Shown here in pieces: positions 44,182 to 55,100 of a stretch of 64,000 nucleotides of DNA. Made by a program: the position numbers and the translations under genes. Every line of letters starts with the position of its first letter. The first letter of the stretch is position 1. Source of the stretch: Sphingobium herbicidovorans (GTDB lineage Bacteria; Pseudomonadota; Alphaproteobacteria; Sphingomonadales; Sphingomonadaceae); assembly GCF_002080435.1 (NCBI RefSeq), contig NZ_CP020538.1, positions 1,736,001 to 1,800,000 on the forward strand. Reading direction: 5' to 3'. The notes beneath the pieces are model-generated. The model was not told the DNA's origin and did not search any database. It saw only the letters and a program-made list of their open reading frames with translations.

Positions 44182-44544
44182 ATGGCACGCGTAAAACGTG
44201 GTACGACCACCAAGGCGAAGCATAAGCGGCTTCTGGAACAGGCGAAGGGCTATTATGGCCGTCGCAAGAATACGATCCGCATCGCTCGCCAGGCCGTCGA
44301 AAAGGCCGGGCAGTACGCTTATCGCGATCGCAAGGTCAAGAAGCGGTCCTTCCGCGGTCTGTGGATCCAGCGCATCAACGCTGGCGTGCGCGCCGAGGGC
44401 TTGACCTATTCGCAGTTCATGCACGGCCTGAAGCTGGCCGGCGTCGATCTGGACCGCAAGGTTCTGGCCGACATCGCAATGCATGAAGGCGAAGCGTTCA
44501 GCGCCATCATCGCCCAGGCGAAGGCCGCGCTGCCCGCGGCCTGA
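44182..44544 (+). CDS. rplT: 50S ribosomal protein L20
   Basis: The 120 residues [40 protein letters not shown] and [20 protein letters not shown] are canonical L20; the long basic N-terminal tail that threads into 23S rRNA is present. It starts 13 bp after rpmI, and a strong terminator follows. Confidence 0.97.
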   Translation: MARVKRGTTTKAKHKRLLEQAKGYYGRRKNTIRIARQAVEKAGQYAYRDRKVKKRSFRGLWIQRINAGVRAEGLTYSQFMHGLKLAGVDLDRKVLADIAMHEGEAFSAIIAQAKAALPAA

Positions 44545-44570
44545 GCAGGACCGGTCGCAAGATCGTCCAA

Positions 44571-44608
44571 AAGGGCGCCGAGGCAGATGCCTTCGGCGCC
44601 CTTTTTGT
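44571..44608 (+). terminator. Rho-independent terminator after rplT
   Basis: A GC-rich stem GGGCGCCGAGGC / GCCTTCGGCGCCC, with one bulged base and a 4-base loop, is followed by a T5 tract. Confidence 0.87.
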
Positions 44609-44649
44609 TTGCAGGCAACGCCCCTGCCACTCGCGAAAGGAGCAAGCCC

Positions 44650-45270
44650 ATGTCGCTGCACATCTGGTGGCTCTATGCCACCGCGGTATTGCTGATCTCG
44701 GCCACGCCTGGCCCGAACATGCTGCACGTCATGGCGCAGAGCATCGCCCATGGCCCTCGCAAGGCGCTGGTGACCATGGCGGGGCTTATGAGCGCGGTGC
44801 TGCTTTGCCTTGTCGCGTCGGCCCTGGGCCTGGGTGCGCTGCTGAAGACATCGCCTCTGCTGTTTGACGGCTTGCGCTATGCAGGCGTCGCTTATCTCAT
44901 CTGGTTGGGCGTCAAGGCCTGGCGCTTGCCGGTGGCGCAGGGCGCAGATAGTGGAGCAGCCCCTTCCCTGCGGGCCAGCAAGCTCTATGGAACGGCGCTG
45001 CTGACAGGGCTTTCCAATCCCAAGCTGATCATCTTCGCTGCGGCGCTGTTCCCCCAGTTTATCGACACCGCGCGGCCTTTCGGTATCCAGTTGGCGATAC
45101 TGGTGGCGACCTTTGTCGTGATCGAAAGCTTCTGGTACGGTGCCTATGCGCTGGGCGGTTTGAAGCTCAAGCGCTGGCTGGAGCCTGCGAACCGGCAAAG
45201 GCTGTTCAACCGCGGCACCGGCATCCTGTTCGTCGGTTTTGGAGGCGCGCTGCTGGGCGCGCGCGCCTGA
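44650..45270 (+). CDS. LysE family translocator
   Basis: The ATG after AAAGGAG gives 206 residues with about five or six membrane helices. The family start HIWWLYATAVLLISATPGPN is clear, followed by GPRKALVTMAGLMSAVLLCL, LIWLGVKAWRLPVAQ, and the second motif LTGLSNPKLIIFAAALFPQF. LysE/RhtB proteins export amino acids or homoserine lactones. It lies between the L20 terminator and pheS and probably has its own promoter. Confidence 0.9.
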   Translation: MSLHIWWLYATAVLLISATPGPNMLHVMAQSIAHGPRKALVTMAGLMSAVLLCLVASALGLGALLKTSPLLFDGLRYAGVAYLIWLGVKAWRLPVAQGADSGAAPSLRASKLYGTALLTGLSNPKLIIFAAALFPQFIDTARPFGIQLAILVATFVVIESFWYGAYALGGLKLKRWLEPANRQRLFNRGTGILFVGFGGALLGARA

Positions 45271-45340
45271 CCCTTTCCTTGCGCGGCCTGCCCCGCTAAG
45301 GCGCGCAGACATTGCGCCTTCGCGGGAATGACGAAGAATC

Positions 45341-46432
45341 ATGAATGAAATCGCCAATCTGAAAGCCGGCCTGATCGCCGACATCGCCGCCGCCCATACG
45401 CTTGATGCGGTGGAGGCTCTGCGCGTCGGCGCGCTGGGCAAAAATGGGGTGGTCACGGGGTTGCTGAAAACCCTTGGCCCGATGAGCCCCGATGAGCGCC
45501 TGGAAAAAGGCCCGCCGATCCAGGATCTGCGTGAAAGCGTAACGGCAGCGCTGGCGGAAAAGAAGGCGGCGCTCGAACAGGCGGCACTCGACGCCAGACT
45601 GGCGGCAGAGAAGATCGACATGACACTGCCCGCCGACGTCGGTCCGCAGGGGTCTGTTCATCCTGTTTCCCAAGTGATGGACGAATTGGCGGAGATTTTC
45701 GCGGATCTCGGTTTCTCTGTCGCGACTGGGCCGGAGATCGAGGACGACTGGCACAATTTCACCGCGCTCAACATTCCCGAAACGCATCCCGCGCGGGCGA
45801 TGCACGACACTTTCTATTTCCCCGATGGCGAAGACGGGAAAAAGATGCTGCTGCGCACCCATACCTCGCCCGTACAGATCCGCACCATGATGAATGGTGA
45901 GCCGCCGATCCGCATCATTGCGCCTGGGCGGGTTTACCGGTCGGATTCCGACGCGACCCACACGCCCATGTTCCACCAGATCGAAGGGCTGGTGATCGAC
46001 AAGGGCATCACGCTGGGCCACCTCAAATGGACGCTGGAAACCTTCCTCAAGGCTTTCTTCGAACGGGACGATATCGTGTTGCGCCTGCGGCCCAGCTATT
46101 TCCCCTTCACCGAACCGTCGGTTGAAGTCGATGTCGGCTATACATTGACCAACGGCCAGCGCGTGATCGGCGGCGATGGCGATGCGCCGGGCGGCGGCTG
46201 GCTGGAAGTGCTGGGCAGTGGCATGGTCAATCGCCGCGTGATCGAGGCGTGCGGGCTGGACCCCGACGAGTGGCAGGGCTTTGCCTTCGGCACCGGCGTC
46301 GATCGCCTCGCCATGCTGAAATATGGGATGAACGACTTGCGCGCATTCTTCGACGGCGACCTGCGCTGGCTTAAACATTATGGCTTCTCTGCGCTCGATG
46401 TCCCCACTTTAAGCGGAGGAGTGGGCGCATGA
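45341..46432 (+). CDS. pheS: Phenylalanine--tRNA ligase alpha subunit
   Basis: The 363 residues start with a coiled-coil tRNA arm ([20 protein letters not shown]) followed by the class II core: motif 1 region [19 protein letters not shown], motif 2 [20 protein letters not shown] and motif 3 [31 protein letters not shown] is the conserved Phe pocket segment. It overlaps pheT by four bases. Confidence 0.97.
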   Translation: MNEIANLKAGLIADIAAAHTLDAVEALRVGALGKNGVVTGLLKTLGPMSPDERLEKGPPIQDLRESVTAALAEKKAALEQAALDARLAAEKIDMTLPADVGPQGSVHPVSQVMDELAEIFADLGFSVATGPEIEDDWHNFTALNIPETHPARAMHDTFYFPDGEDGKKMLLRTHTSPVQIRTMMNGEPPIRIIAPGRVYRSDSDATHTPMFHQIEGLVIDKGITLGHLKWTLETFLKAFFERDDIVLRLRPSYFPFTEPSVEVDVGYTLTNGQRVIGGDGDAPGGGWLEVLGSGMVNRRVIEACGLDPDEWQGFAFGTGVDRLAMLKYGMNDLRAFFDGDLRWLKHYGFSALDVPTLSGGVGA

Positions 46433-48843
46433 AATTCACGCTGAGCTGGCTCAAGACGCATCTCACCACCGATGCGGATCTGCCGACCATCCTCAAAGGG
46501 CTGACCAACATCGGCCTGGAAGTCGAGGGTGTGGAAAATCCGGCGGAAAAGCTGGCCCCTTTCCGCATAGCAAAGGTGCTGACGGCCGATCCGCACCCGC
46601 AAGCGGACAAGTTGCAGGTGTTGACCGTGGATGCGGGCGACGGCGCGCTTCAGGTCGTGTGCGGCGCCCCTAATGCTCGCGCGGGGCTGGTGGGCGTGTT
46701 CGGGACTGAAGGCGCGGTGGTGCCGGTCAACGGCATGGTCCTCAAGAAGACGGCCATCAGGGGCGTCGAATCCAATGGCATGATGTGTTCGTTCCGCGAG
46801 CTGGAACTGGGCGAGGATCATGACGGGATCATCGAACTGACTGCCGACGCACCGGTGGGACAGGTCTATGCTGTCTGGGCCGGGCTGGACGATCCGGTCA
46901 TCGACGTGTCGATCACCCCGAACCGGCAGGACTGCATGGGCGTGCGGGGGATCGCGCGGGATCTGGCGGCGGCTGGGTTGGGGACTCTCAATCCTATCAT
47001 CGTCCCCGAGATCATTGGCGTCGGCGTGGGTCCCGACATCCGGATCGAGGACGCAGATGGCTGCCCCGCTTTCTTTGCCCGGACCGTCAAGGGCGTGAAG
47101 AACGGCGCATCGCCGGAATGGATGGCGAAGCGTCTGAAAGCCATTGGGCAAAAGCCCATCAGCACGCTGGTCGATATCACCAATTATATCATGATCGATC
47201 TGGGCAGGCCGCTGCATGTCTATGATCTGGCCACGCTGAAAGGCCCCCTGACCGCGCGCCGGGGAAAGCCTGGCGAAGAAGTGCTGGCGCTGAACGGCAA
47301 AACCTACACCGTTGACGAGACGATGACCGTGATCGCCGATGATGAGGCGGTACACGATATTGGCGGAATCATGGGCGGCGAACATTCAGGCGCCACGGAA
47401 TGCACCACTGATGTGCTGATCGAATGCGCCTATTTCACACCGGAACGGATCGCGGTCACCGGACAGAAGCTGGCGCTGACCAGCGATGCGCGCGGCCGCT
47501 TCGAGCGGGGTGTGGATCCGGCTTTCCTGGATGATGGCCTGTCTATCGCCACCTATCTGGTGACGGAATTGTGCGGCGGCACGCCCAGCGAGGCTACGCG
47601 GGCAGGTACGCCGCCCGTCGCCGACAAGATCGTGACCTATGAACCGAGCCAGTGCTTCGCGCTGGCGGGCGTCGATGTCGCGGAAGATGAGCAGCGCCAG
47701 ATTCTGGAAAGCCTGGGTTTCGGCGTCGAAGGCAATGACGCAACCTTCAGCTATGAAGATGGCATGCCGGTGACCACGCCGGCCAACTGGACGGTGAAAG
47801 TGCCAAGCTGGCGTCGCGATGTCGACGGCTGGCCCGACCTGGTCGAGGAGGTGGTGCGCATCGTCGGGCTGGATCAGGTGCCTTCCACCCCCCTGCCTCG
47901 CGCACCCGGCGTCGCGAAGGCGACGGCCACGAGCGAACAGCTGGTCGAGCGCCGGGTACGGCGAACGGCGGCGGCCCGGGGTCTGGCCGAGGCGATCAAC
48001 TGGTCCTTCATTTCCGAAAAGGAAGCGGCTGCGGTCGGCGGTGGCGAGTGGACGCTGGCGAATCCCATTTCCGAAGAACTGAAGGTCATGCGGCCATCGC
48101 TGCTGCCCGGCCTGTTGTCAGCGGCGCGGCGGAACATGGACCGGGGAGCGGCTTCGGTAAGATTGTTCGAACTGGGACGGCGTTACTTCACCGGCAAGGA
48201 GCGGGCGACCGCAAGCTTTGTGCTGGCGGGCGAAAAGGTGGCGCGGGGCTGGCAGACGGGCAAGGCCCAGCCCTTCACCGCCTATGACGCAAAGGCCGAA
48301 GTGATTGCCCTGCTGGCAGCTGCGGGCGCGCCCGTGGCAAACCTGCAAAGCTTTGGCGAGGCGTCCGCCGCTTATCATCCGGGGCAGTCGGGGACGTTGC
48401 GGCTGGGGCCAAAGACGGTGCTTGCCGAATTCGGCCTGTTGCATCCTTCGCTGGCTAAGCAATTCGGCCTGACCGGCCCGGTGGTTGCGGGCGAAATCTT
48501 TCTTGACGCGATCCCGGCAAAGCGGGCCAGCGGCTTCATGCGCGCGCCCTATGCGCCGCCCGCACTACAGCCCGTAAAGCGTGATTTCGCCTTCGTCGTG
48601 GACGAAGCGGTGGAAGCGGACGCCCTGGTGCGCGCCGTCAGGAACGCGGACAAGAAGGCGATTGTGGACGCACGACTGTTCGACGTCTTTGCTGGACCTG
48701 GCGTGGACGAAGGCAGCAAGAGCCTGGCAGTCGAGGTCACGTTGCAGCCGGGCGAGAAGAGCTTCAGCCAGGAAGAGCTGGACGCGATCAGCGCGAGCAT
48801 CGTGAAGGCGGCTGAAAAGCTCGGCGGAACGCTGCGGGCGTAA
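46429..48843 (+). CDS. pheT: Phenylalanine--tRNA ligase beta subunit
   Basis: This 804-residue subunit has the tRNA-binding EMAP-like domain (about 40-150, [20 protein letters not shown]), the B3/B4 editing domain ([40 protein letters not shown]), the B5 domain and a C-terminal ferredoxin-like anticodon-binding domain ([24 protein letters not shown]). Length is normal and the reading frame intact. It is translationally coupled to pheS. Confidence 0.96.
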   Translation: MKFTLSWLKTHLTTDADLPTILKGLTNIGLEVEGVENPAEKLAPFRIAKVLTADPHPQADKLQVLTVDAGDGALQVVCGAPNARAGLVGVFGTEGAVVPVNGMVLKKTAIRGVESNGMMCSFRELELGEDHDGIIELTADAPVGQVYAVWAGLDDPVIDVSITPNRQDCMGVRGIARDLAAAGLGTLNPIIVPEIIGVGVGPDIRIEDADGCPAFFARTVKGVKNGASPEWMAKRLKAIGQKPISTLVDITNYIMIDLGRPLHVYDLATLKGPLTARRGKPGEEVLALNGKTYTVDETMTVIADDEAVHDIGGIMGGEHSGATECTTDVLIECAYFTPERIAVTGQKLALTSDARGRFERGVDPAFLDDGLSIATYLVTELCGGTPSEATRAGTPPVADKIVTYEPSQCFALAGVDVAEDEQRQILESLGFGVEGNDATFSYEDGMPVTTPANWTVKVPSWRRDVDGWPDLVEEVVRIVGLDQVPSTPLPRAPGVAKATATSEQLVERRVRRTAAARGLAEAINWSFISEKEAAAVGGGEWTLANPISEELKVMRPSLLPGLLSAARRNMDRGAASVRLFELGRRYFTGKERATASFVLAGEKVARGWQTGKAQPFTAYDAKAEVIALLAAAGAPVANLQSFGEASAAYHPGQSGTLRLGPKTVLAEFGLLHPSLAKQFGLTGPVVAGEIFLDAIPAKRASGFMRAPYAPPALQPVKRDFAFVVDEAVEADALVRAVRNADKKAIVDARLFDVFAGPGVDEGSKSLAVEVTLQPGEKSFSQEELDAISASIVKAAEKLGGTLRA

Positions 48844-48873
48844 ATCCTTCCAGTGATGCAAAGGGAAGCCCGA

Positions 48874-49755
48874 GTGGACGAGTTTGTAACCATCGCTTCG
48901 GACGGGTTGACCGCCAGCATCAGTCCGCTGGGCGCGGAATTATGGTCGCTCAAGGACGCGCAGGGCCGCCAGCTCATGACCGACGCCGACCCTCGCTGGT
49001 GGACCGGGCATGCGCCTTTGCTCTTCCCCTTCGTCGGGCGGTCGCGCGGCGACATGTATCGGCTCGACGGGCATGAGTATCCGATGCCGCAGCACGGCTT
49101 TGCGCGCCGCATGGCCTTTGCGCAGATCGAACATCTCCCCGAATCCGCGATCTTCCGGCTGGAAGCCGATGCGGCGACGCGGGCCGTCTATCCCTTCGAC
49201 TTCCGGCTGGACATGCAGTTTGCGGTTGCCGGTAGCACATTGATGATGACGGCGACTGTCATGAACCGGGGCGAGGCGGACATGCCCTTTTCCTTCGGCT
49301 ACCACCCCGCCTTCGCCTGGCCGCTGCCCTATGGCGGCAACGTCGAGGCGCATCGGGTTGCGTTCGAGAAGGCGGAGCCCGCGCCGATCCGCAGGGTCGG
49401 GGAAGAAGCCGGGCTGATCGCGCGGGATAGCGTGGCTTCACCGGTTGATGGCAATTTGCTCACGCCGACCCATGCGATGTTCGAAGACGACGCGCTGATA
49501 TGGGACACGCTGGAAAGTCACAGCCTGCTGTGGGGCGTGCCGGGGCGAACGCGGTTGAAGATCGACTTTCCCGACACGCCCTGGCTGGGCCTGTGGCAAA
49601 AGCCGGGCGCGCGCTATCTATGCGTCGAGCCTTGGGCGGGCATGGCGGACCTTGTCGGCTTTGAGGGCGATGTGTGGGAGAAGCAGGGCATCATGCGATT
49701 GCTGCCTGGGGATGAACGGCGGTTCCGCATGGACGTGACGCTGGTGGACGTGTAA
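48874..49755 (+). CDS. Aldose 1-epimerase family protein (LacX-like)
   Basis: A GTG start with AAGGGAAG upstream gives 293 residues; an ATG six codons earlier is possible. The beta-sandwich galactose mutarotase fold is seen: ASDGLTASISPLGAELWSLK, GHAPLLFPFVGRSRGDMYRL, PMPQHGFARRMAFAQIEHLP (the QHGFAR motif with catalytic His), SFGYHPAFAWPLPYGG, and FPDTPWLGLWQKPGARYLCV EPWAGMADL with the catalytic Glu. It probably interconverts sugar anomers or is a YeaD/LacX-type enzyme of unknown substrate. Confidence 0.86.
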   Translation: MDEFVTIASDGLTASISPLGAELWSLKDAQGRQLMTDADPRWWTGHAPLLFPFVGRSRGDMYRLDGHEYPMPQHGFARRMAFAQIEHLPESAIFRLEADAATRAVYPFDFRLDMQFAVAGSTLMMTATVMNRGEADMPFSFGYHPAFAWPLPYGGNVEAHRVAFEKAEPAPIRRVGEEAGLIARDSVASPVDGNLLTPTHAMFEDDALIWDTLESHSLLWGVPGRTRLKIDFPDTPWLGLWQKPGARYLCVEPWAGMADLVGFEGDVWEKQGIMRLLPGDERRFRMDVTLVDV

Positions 49756-49770
49756 CGGCGGCCAATGATT

Positions 49771-49830
49771 CCGTTCGGGCTGAGCCTGTCGAAGCTCGCG
49801 CGCGCCCTTCGACAAGCTCCGGGCGAACGG
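49771..49830. repeat. Sphingomonad-type palindromic intergenic repeat, copy 1
   Basis: CCGTTCGGGCTGAGCCTGTC runs into GAAG, and a reverse-complement arm CTTCGACAAGCTCCGGGCGA ACGG follows. The arms pair with few mismatches. The same element recurs near position 60000, and similar GTTCGxGCTGAGCxTGTCGAAG palindromes are scattered in many sphingomonad genomes. Confidence 0.82.
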
Positions 49831-49858
49831 AGGTTTTCGCCACATATTAGAAGCTGCC

Positions 49859-51424
49859 ATGACCATCCCATCCCGCCGTACCTTCGCGATCATTTCCCAT
49901 CCTGACGCCGGCAAGACCACGCTGACCGAAAAGCTCCTTTTGGAAGGCGGCGCGATCCACCTCGCTGGCGAGGTGAAAGCGCGTGGAGCGAACCGGCGCG
50001 CGCGGTCGGACTGGATGAAGATCGAACAGCAGCGCGGCATTTCCGTGACCAGCTCGGTCATGACCTTCGAGCGAGACGGCATTACCTTCAACCTGCTCGA
50101 TACGCCGGGGCACGAGGATTTTTCGGAAGACACCTATCGCACGCTGACGGCGGTCGATTCGGCGGTCATGGTGATCGATGCCGCCAAGGGCATCGAACCG
50201 CAGACGCGCAAGCTGTTCGAAGTCTGCCGTCTGCGCAACGTGCCGATCATCACCTTCATCAACAAGGTCGACCGGGAAGGGCGCGATACCTTTGCCCTGC
50301 TGGACGAGGTCGCCGACGCGTTGGCGCTGGATGTGTGCCCGATGAGCTGGCCGGTGGGCATGGGCGGGACGTTCGAGGGGATTTACGACTTCGCCAGGAA
50401 CCGGCTGCGCCAGCCTTCGGGTGCGAGCAAGGAGTTTGAGGGCAAGGAAGTCTTCGTCGAAAATATCCATGACGACAGGCTGGCGGAGCATATCTCAGCC
50501 CAAGGGCTTGAGAAATTGCGGGAAGAGGCGGAGCTTGCCGTTGGCGGCTATGCGGATTTCGACCTGACGGCCTATCGGCACGGTGACCTGACCCCGGTCT
50601 ATTTCGGGTCGGCGCTCAAGCTGTTTGGCGTCACCGAGCTGATCGACGCGCTCGCCGCCCATGCGCCGCCGCCCCGCGCGCAGCCAGCCGAGCCCGCTCC
50701 GATCGAGCCTGAGAATAGCGAAGTCACCGGTTTCATCTTCAAGGTGCAGGCGAACATGGACCCGCAGCATCGCGACCGTATCGCCTTCATGCGCCTGTGT
50801 TCGGGCAAGTTCAGGCGCGGCATGAAGCTGACGCCCTCGGGCAGCGGCAAGCCGATCGCCGTGCATTCGCCGATCCTGTTCTTCGCGCAGGATCGTGAGA
50901 TTGCGGACGAGGCGTTTCCGGGCGACATCATCGGCATTCCCAATCACGGGACGCTGCGCGTAGGCGATACGCTGTCCGAAAAGGCCGGCGTGCGCTTTAC
51001 CGGCCTGCCGAACTTCGCGCCGGAAATCCTGCGACGGGTTGCGCTGAAAGACCCGACCAAGACCAAGCAACTGCGCAAGGCGCTGGACGATCTGTCGGAA
51101 GAAGGCGTGATTCAGGTCTTTTATCCCGAGATCGGCAGCAGCTGGGTGGTCGGCGTCGTCGGGCAGTTGCAGCTGGACGTTCTTATTTCGCGCCTTGAGG
51201 CGGAATATAAGGTGGCAGCGGGGCTGGAGGCTTCACCCTTCGATACTGCGCGCTGGGTTTCGGGGGATGACGCGGCGGTCAAGGAGCTGGTGTCATTCAA
51301 CGGCGCCAACATGGCCAAGGACCGCGACGGCAACCTTGTCTTCATGGCCAAGAGCGCCTGGGACGTGACCTATCAGCAAGAGCGGCATCCGAAGGTCAAG
51401 TTCAGCGCCACCAGAGAGCGTTGA
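49859..51424 (+). CDS. prfC: Peptide chain release factor 3
   Basis: RF3 is a GTPase that recycles RF1 and RF2 from the ribosome. The 521 residues show G1 HPDAGKTTLTEKLL, G2 region QQRGISVTSSVMTF, G3 DTPGHEDFSEDTYRTLTAVD, G4 NKVDREGRDTFALLDEV, and later PHRDRIAF-type translation-factor domain QHRDRIAFMRLCSGKFRRG. Length is typical (about 525). It starts 29 bp after the palindromic repeat. Confidence 0.96.
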   Translation: MTIPSRRTFAIISHPDAGKTTLTEKLLLEGGAIHLAGEVKARGANRRARSDWMKIEQQRGISVTSSVMTFERDGITFNLLDTPGHEDFSEDTYRTLTAVDSAVMVIDAAKGIEPQTRKLFEVCRLRNVPIITFINKVDREGRDTFALLDEVADALALDVCPMSWPVGMGGTFEGIYDFARNRLRQPSGASKEFEGKEVFVENIHDDRLAEHISAQGLEKLREEAELAVGGYADFDLTAYRHGDLTPVYFGSALKLFGVTELIDALAAHAPPPRAQPAEPAPIEPENSEVTGFIFKVQANMDPQHRDRIAFMRLCSGKFRRGMKLTPSGSGKPIAVHSPILFFAQDREIADEAFPGDIIGIPNHGTLRVGDTLSEKAGVRFTGLPNFAPEILRRVALKDPTKTKQLRKALDDLSEEGVIQVFYPEIGSSWVVGVVGQLQLDVLISRLEAEYKVAAGLEASPFDTARWVSGDDAAVKELVSFNGANMAKDRDGNLVFMAKSAWDVTYQQERHPKVKFSATRER

Positions 51425-51442
51425 GGCATTAGCGGCCGTAAG

Positions 51443-52060
51443 ATGACCGCCATCCTCTATAGCTTTCGCCGCTGCCCCTATGCCATGCGGGCGCGAATGG
51501 CGCTGATCGTCAGCGGGCAGCAGGTCGAGTTGCGCGAGATCCTGTTGCGCGACAAGCCTGATTCGATGCTCGCCTTGTCCCCCAAGGGCACTGTGCCGGT
51601 GCTGGCGCTGCCCGGCGGAGAAGTGATCGACGAGAGCCTGGACATCATGCGCTGGGCGCTTCGCCTGCATGATCCCGAGGGCTGGCTGGAGGGGGATGAT
51701 GCCGCGCTGATCGCGGCCAATGATGGGTCGTTCAAACAGCATCTCGACCGTTACAAATATGCGGCGCGCTATGGGTCCGACCCGCTGGAACATCGCGCGG
51801 CCGGGATGGCGTGGCTAGGCGAACTGGAAGCCCACTTGAAGAGCCGTGCGTTTCTGTGTGGTGGGCGCAGGACTTTGGCGGACATGGCGATCTTCCCCTT
51901 TGTCCGGCAGTTTGCGGCCGCCGACCAGGCGTGGTTTGACGCACAAGCCGTGCCACGGGTGCAGACCTGGCTGCGGGGACTGATCGGGTCGGCGCTGTTC
52001 GATCGGGCCATGACGCGCAGGGCTGCATGGCAATCCGGCGATGCGGCGGTCTTTTTGTAG
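51443..52060 (+). CDS. Glutathione S-transferase family protein
   Basis: This 205-residue protein has an N-terminal thioredoxin-like domain with FRRCPYAMRARMALIVSGQQ (a CPY site like omega/glutaredoxin-type GSTs) and GTVPVLALPGGEVIDESLDI, followed by an all-helical C-terminal domain (LGELEAHLKSRAFLCGGRRT LADMAIFPFVRQFA). A Cys at the active site suggests thiol transfer rather than classical conjugation. It follows prfC by 18 bp. The substrate is unknown. Confidence 0.88.
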   Translation: MTAILYSFRRCPYAMRARMALIVSGQQVELREILLRDKPDSMLALSPKGTVPVLALPGGEVIDESLDIMRWALRLHDPEGWLEGDDAALIAANDGSFKQHLDRYKYAARYGSDPLEHRAAGMAWLGELEAHLKSRAFLCGGRRTLADMAIFPFVRQFAAADQAWFDAQAVPRVQTWLRGLIGSALFDRAMTRRAAWQSGDAAVFL

Positions 52061-52071
52061 GGGATCCTCGC

Positions 52072-52665
52072 CTAACGGCGCAGGAGGAACACGGCATGCT
52101 CGGCGAACAGGTTCGCGTTGGCGTGGGTGGTTTCCTTGTCGCCCTTCAGGAACCACTGGCCATCAATCGTCCAGCCGCGCTCCTTCACCAGGGCGCGGAA
52201 ATCATCGACGGTCACATGATGGATGTTGAGCGTGTCATACCATGTGTCGGGGAGCAACCGCGTCACCGGCATGCGGCCACCCCAGAGCAAAGACAGCCGA
52301 CCGCGCCAATGGGCGAAATTAGGGAAGGATACGAACGCCTGGCGCCCGATCCGCAGCAGTTCGTCCACGACCAGATCGGGGCGACGCGTGGTCTGTAGCG
52401 TCTGGCTGAGGATCGCATAGTCGAAACTGGCGTCGGGATAATAGGCCAGGTCGGTGTCGGCGTCGCCCTGCACCACGGACAGGCCGCGTCCCACGGCGGC
52501 GGCGACATTATCGCCGTCGATCTCCAACCCGCGCGCATCGACCTGCTTGGCGTCACGCAGCGCCGCCATCAGTGCGCCGTCGCCACAGCCTACGTCGAGC
52601 ACGCGTGCGCCTGGCGTGACGGTGCGGGCGATCAGCGCCAGATCGGGACGCAGCGCCTCGCTCAT
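52072..52665 (-). CDS. metW: Methionine biosynthesis protein MetW
   Basis: MetW is a methyltransferase-fold partner of MetX. In 197 residues the SAM-like loop [20 protein letters not shown] is present, with [40 protein letters not shown] and [20 protein letters not shown]. The WYDTxNIHHxTxxDF motif is characteristic of MetW. It overlaps metX by four bases and lies convergent with the GST gene. Confidence 0.93.
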   Translation of the reverse strand: MSEALRPDLALIARTVTPGARVLDVGCGDGALMAALRDAKQVDARGLEIDGDNVAAAVGRGLSVVQGDADTDLAYYPDASFDYAILSQTLQTTRRPDLVVDELLRIGRQAFVSFPNFAHWRGRLSLLWGGRMPVTRLLPDTWYDTLNIHHVTVDDFRALVKERGWTIDGQWFLKGDKETTHANANLFAEHAVFLLRR

Positions 52666-53798
52666 GCGCGACCGCCTTTCAGGAAGCCGTCAACGACGCG
52701 GTTGAGCTCCGGGCATTCCAGCAGGAAGGCGTCGTGGCCGAAGGGGCTGGACAGTTCGACAAAGCTCGCCTGCGCCCCGCTGGCGTTCAGCGCATGCACG
52801 ATAATCCGCGATTCCGCCGTGGGATAGAGCCAGTCGGTGTCGAAGCTGACCAGGCAGAAACGCGCCCTGGACGGTGCGAACGCGGTGGCGAGGCTGCCGC
52901 CATGGTCCTCCGCAATGTCATAATAGTCCATGGCGCGGGTGATGTAGAGATAGGAATTGGCGTCGAACCGCTCGACAAAACTCAGACCCTGATGGCGCAG
53001 ATAGCTTTCCACCTGAAAATCGGCGTCGAAACCGAAGGTCTTTGCGTCCCGCCCCTGAAGGCGGCGGCCGAATTTTTCGGTAAGGCCAGCCTCCGACAGA
53101 TAGGTGATGTGCGCGGCCATGCGCGCGACGGCCAGACCCGCGCTCGGCACCTGCGCGTCGGCATAGTAATCGCCGCCGCGCCAGTTGGGATCTGCCATGA
53201 TCGCCTGCCGCCCGACTTCATGAAAAGCGATGTTTTGTGCGCTGTGACGAGCCGTGGATGCGATGACGATGCAGCTTTCCACGCGATCGGGAAAGATGGT
53301 CGGCCAGCTCAACGCCTGCATCCCGCCCATGGAGCCGCCAATGACGGCGGCCAGACGATCGACGCCCAGATAGTCGAGCAGCAGCGCCTGAGCGCGCACC
53401 ATGTCCGCGATGGTCAGCACCGGAAAACGCATTGCATAGGGTTCGCCCGTTGCCGGATCCGGGCTGGCGGGTCCGCTAGACCCCATGCAGCTGCCGATGA
53501 CATTGGCGCAGATGATGAAGTGCCGCGCGGGATCGACGGGCTTGCCATCCCCCACCATGCGCCACCACCAGCCGGGCTTGCCGGTGACCGGATGATCGGA
53601 CGCCACATATTGGTCGCCCGTCAGCGCGTGGCAGATGAGGATGACGTTGCTCTTGTCCTCATTCATCCGGCCATAGGTTTCATAGGCGATATCCACCGGC
53701 ACAAGAGCCGCGCCGCTGTCCAGACGCAGGGGGCCGGTCAGGCGGACCTGACGGCGGAGGCCGAAACGGCTGTCATCGGATAGCGGGGCGCTGGCCAT
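52662..53798 (-). CDS. metX: Homoserine O-acetyltransferase/succinyltransferase MetX
   Basis: MetX acylates homoserine in methionine synthesis. The 378-residue alpha/beta hydrolase fold shows [36 protein letters not shown], the nucleophile elbow [37 protein letters not shown] with the acid, and the C-terminal catalytic [11 protein letters not shown]. Acyl-CoA preference (acetyl or succinyl) is not readable from family motifs alone. It forms an operon with metW. No SAM riboswitch was recognised in the 201-bp divergent gap to hisC. Confidence 0.94.
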   Translation of the reverse strand: MASAPLSDDSRFGLRRQVRLTGPLRLDSGAALVPVDIAYETYGRMNEDKSNVILICHALTGDQYVASDHPVTGKPGWWWRMVGDGKPVDPARHFIICANVIGSCMGSSGPASPDPATGEPYAMRFPVLTIADMVRAQALLLDYLGVDRLAAVIGGSMGGMQALSWPTIFPDRVESCIVIASTARHSAQNIAFHEVGRQAIMADPNWRGGDYYADAQVPSAGLAVARMAAHITYLSEAGLTEKFGRRLQGRDAKTFGFDADFQVESYLRHQGLSFVERFDANSYLYITRAMDYYDIAEDHGGSLATAFAPSRARFCLVSFDTDWLYPTAESRIIVHALNASGAQASFVELSSPFGHDAFLLECPELNRVVDGFLKGGRA

Positions 53799-53999
53799 GG
53801 TGGATGGGGGCTAGGACCGTGGACGAAGGCTGTCAATCGGTGGAGGGTCGGCTGAAACGGCGCGATGGCCCTGAACAGGTCCGTTCGGGTGACGTTATGG
53901 GCCGCCTCTCCCCGACATCCAGTGCGCAGGCGAGCGGCCGGCGCGCCCCGCATGCAGCGGCGCTTTGCCTTTGGCGCGGATGGCGCTAAAGCCCGGCCC

Positions 54000-55097
54000 A
54001 TGACGAAACCTGCTCCCAAGGAATGGATCCTCGGCATTTCGCCCTATGTGCCTGGCAAGGCGGCGGCCGATGACGGTCGCCCGCTGGTCAAGCTCAGCGC
54101 CAATGAAAATCCCCTTGGCACGAGCGAGGCTGCGCGCGCGGCGCTGGTCGCGGCCACCGCGGACCTTGCCACCTATCCCGATCCGGGCGCGGCGAAGATG
54201 CGCGAGGCGATTGCAGCATTGCATGGGCTGGACCCGGCGCGGGTGATCTACGGCACCGGTTCGGATGAACTGCTTCACATCGCCGCGAGCGCCTATGCCG
54301 GGCCGGGGGACGAAGTTCTATACGTCCATTACGGCTTTTCGGTCTATGACATCGCCACGCGGCGCGTGGGCGCGACGCCGGTGATCGCGCCGGACAGGGA
54401 CTACGCAACCGATGTGGATGCACTGCTCGCCTGCGTGACGGACAGGACGAAGGTCGTCTTCCTCGCCAATCCCAACAATCCCACCGGAACGATGACACCG
54501 CGCGAAGATATTGCGCGGCTGCATGCCGCGCTGCGGCCCGACATTCTGTTCGTGCTGGATCAGGCCTATGCCGAATATCTGGACCGGCAGGAGGATGATG
54601 GCGGACTGGAGCTGGCGAAGACTGCCTCCAACGTGCTGGTCACCCGGACCTTTTCAAAGATATACGGGCTTGCAGCGGAACGGATCGGCTGGGGCTATGC
54701 CAGTGCGGGGATTATCGACGCGCTGCACCGCATCCGCGCGCCGTTCAACGTCACCACGGCGGGACAGGCGGCGGCGATCGCGGCGGTGAAGGACCAGGCA
54801 TGGGTAGAGGCCAGCCGGACGCACAACCGCCAGTGGCGGCAATGGCTGGCTGATGAGGTGGCTTCGCTGTCCAACCATGGGCTTCGCGCAGTGCCCAGCA
54901 AGGCGAACTTCATTCTCATTCTGTTCGATGGAAAGCTGTCGGCCGAAGCGGCGATGAAGGGATTGTGGGACGAAGGATTCGCAACGCGCTGGCTGCCGGG
55001 CCAAGGCCTGCCCAACGGCCTGCGTATCACCATCGGTACGGAGGATCAGGTGCGCGCGGTGGCAGCGAAGCTCCGCGCAATGGCGGAGGCGGCCTGA
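54000..55097 (+). CDS. hisC: Histidinol-phosphate aminotransferase (family)
   Basis: This PLP class I/II aminotransferase (365 residues from [20 protein letters not shown]) has [57 protein letters not shown], and the PLP lysine in [20 protein letters not shown]; the PLP-binding Asp is in [14 protein letters not shown]. The start is a clear ATG after an open upstream frame. HisC and aromatic aminotransferase functions overlap; its coupling to tyrC, three bases downstream, suggests it may serve tyrosine/phenylalanine synthesis as well. Confidence 0.9.
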   Translation: MTKPAPKEWILGISPYVPGKAAADDGRPLVKLSANENPLGTSEAARAALVAATADLATYPDPGAAKMREAIAALHGLDPARVIYGTGSDELLHIAASAYAGPGDEVLYVHYGFSVYDIATRRVGATPVIAPDRDYATDVDALLACVTDRTKVVFLANPNNPTGTMTPREDIARLHAALRPDILFVLDQAYAEYLDRQEDDGGLELAKTASNVLVTRTFSKIYGLAAERIGWGYASAGIIDALHRIRAPFNVTTAGQAAAIAAVKDQAWVEASRTHNRQWRQWLADEVASLSNHGLRAVPSKANFILILFDGKLSAEAAMKGLWDEGFATRWLPGQGLPNGLRITIGTEDQVRAVAAKLRAMAEAA

Positions 55098-55100
55098 ACC

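Noticed and set aside
44065..45621. 518-codon minus-strand open frame opposite rplT and the LysE gene
   Set aside because: No known domain; opposite to two well-supported genes and a terminator.
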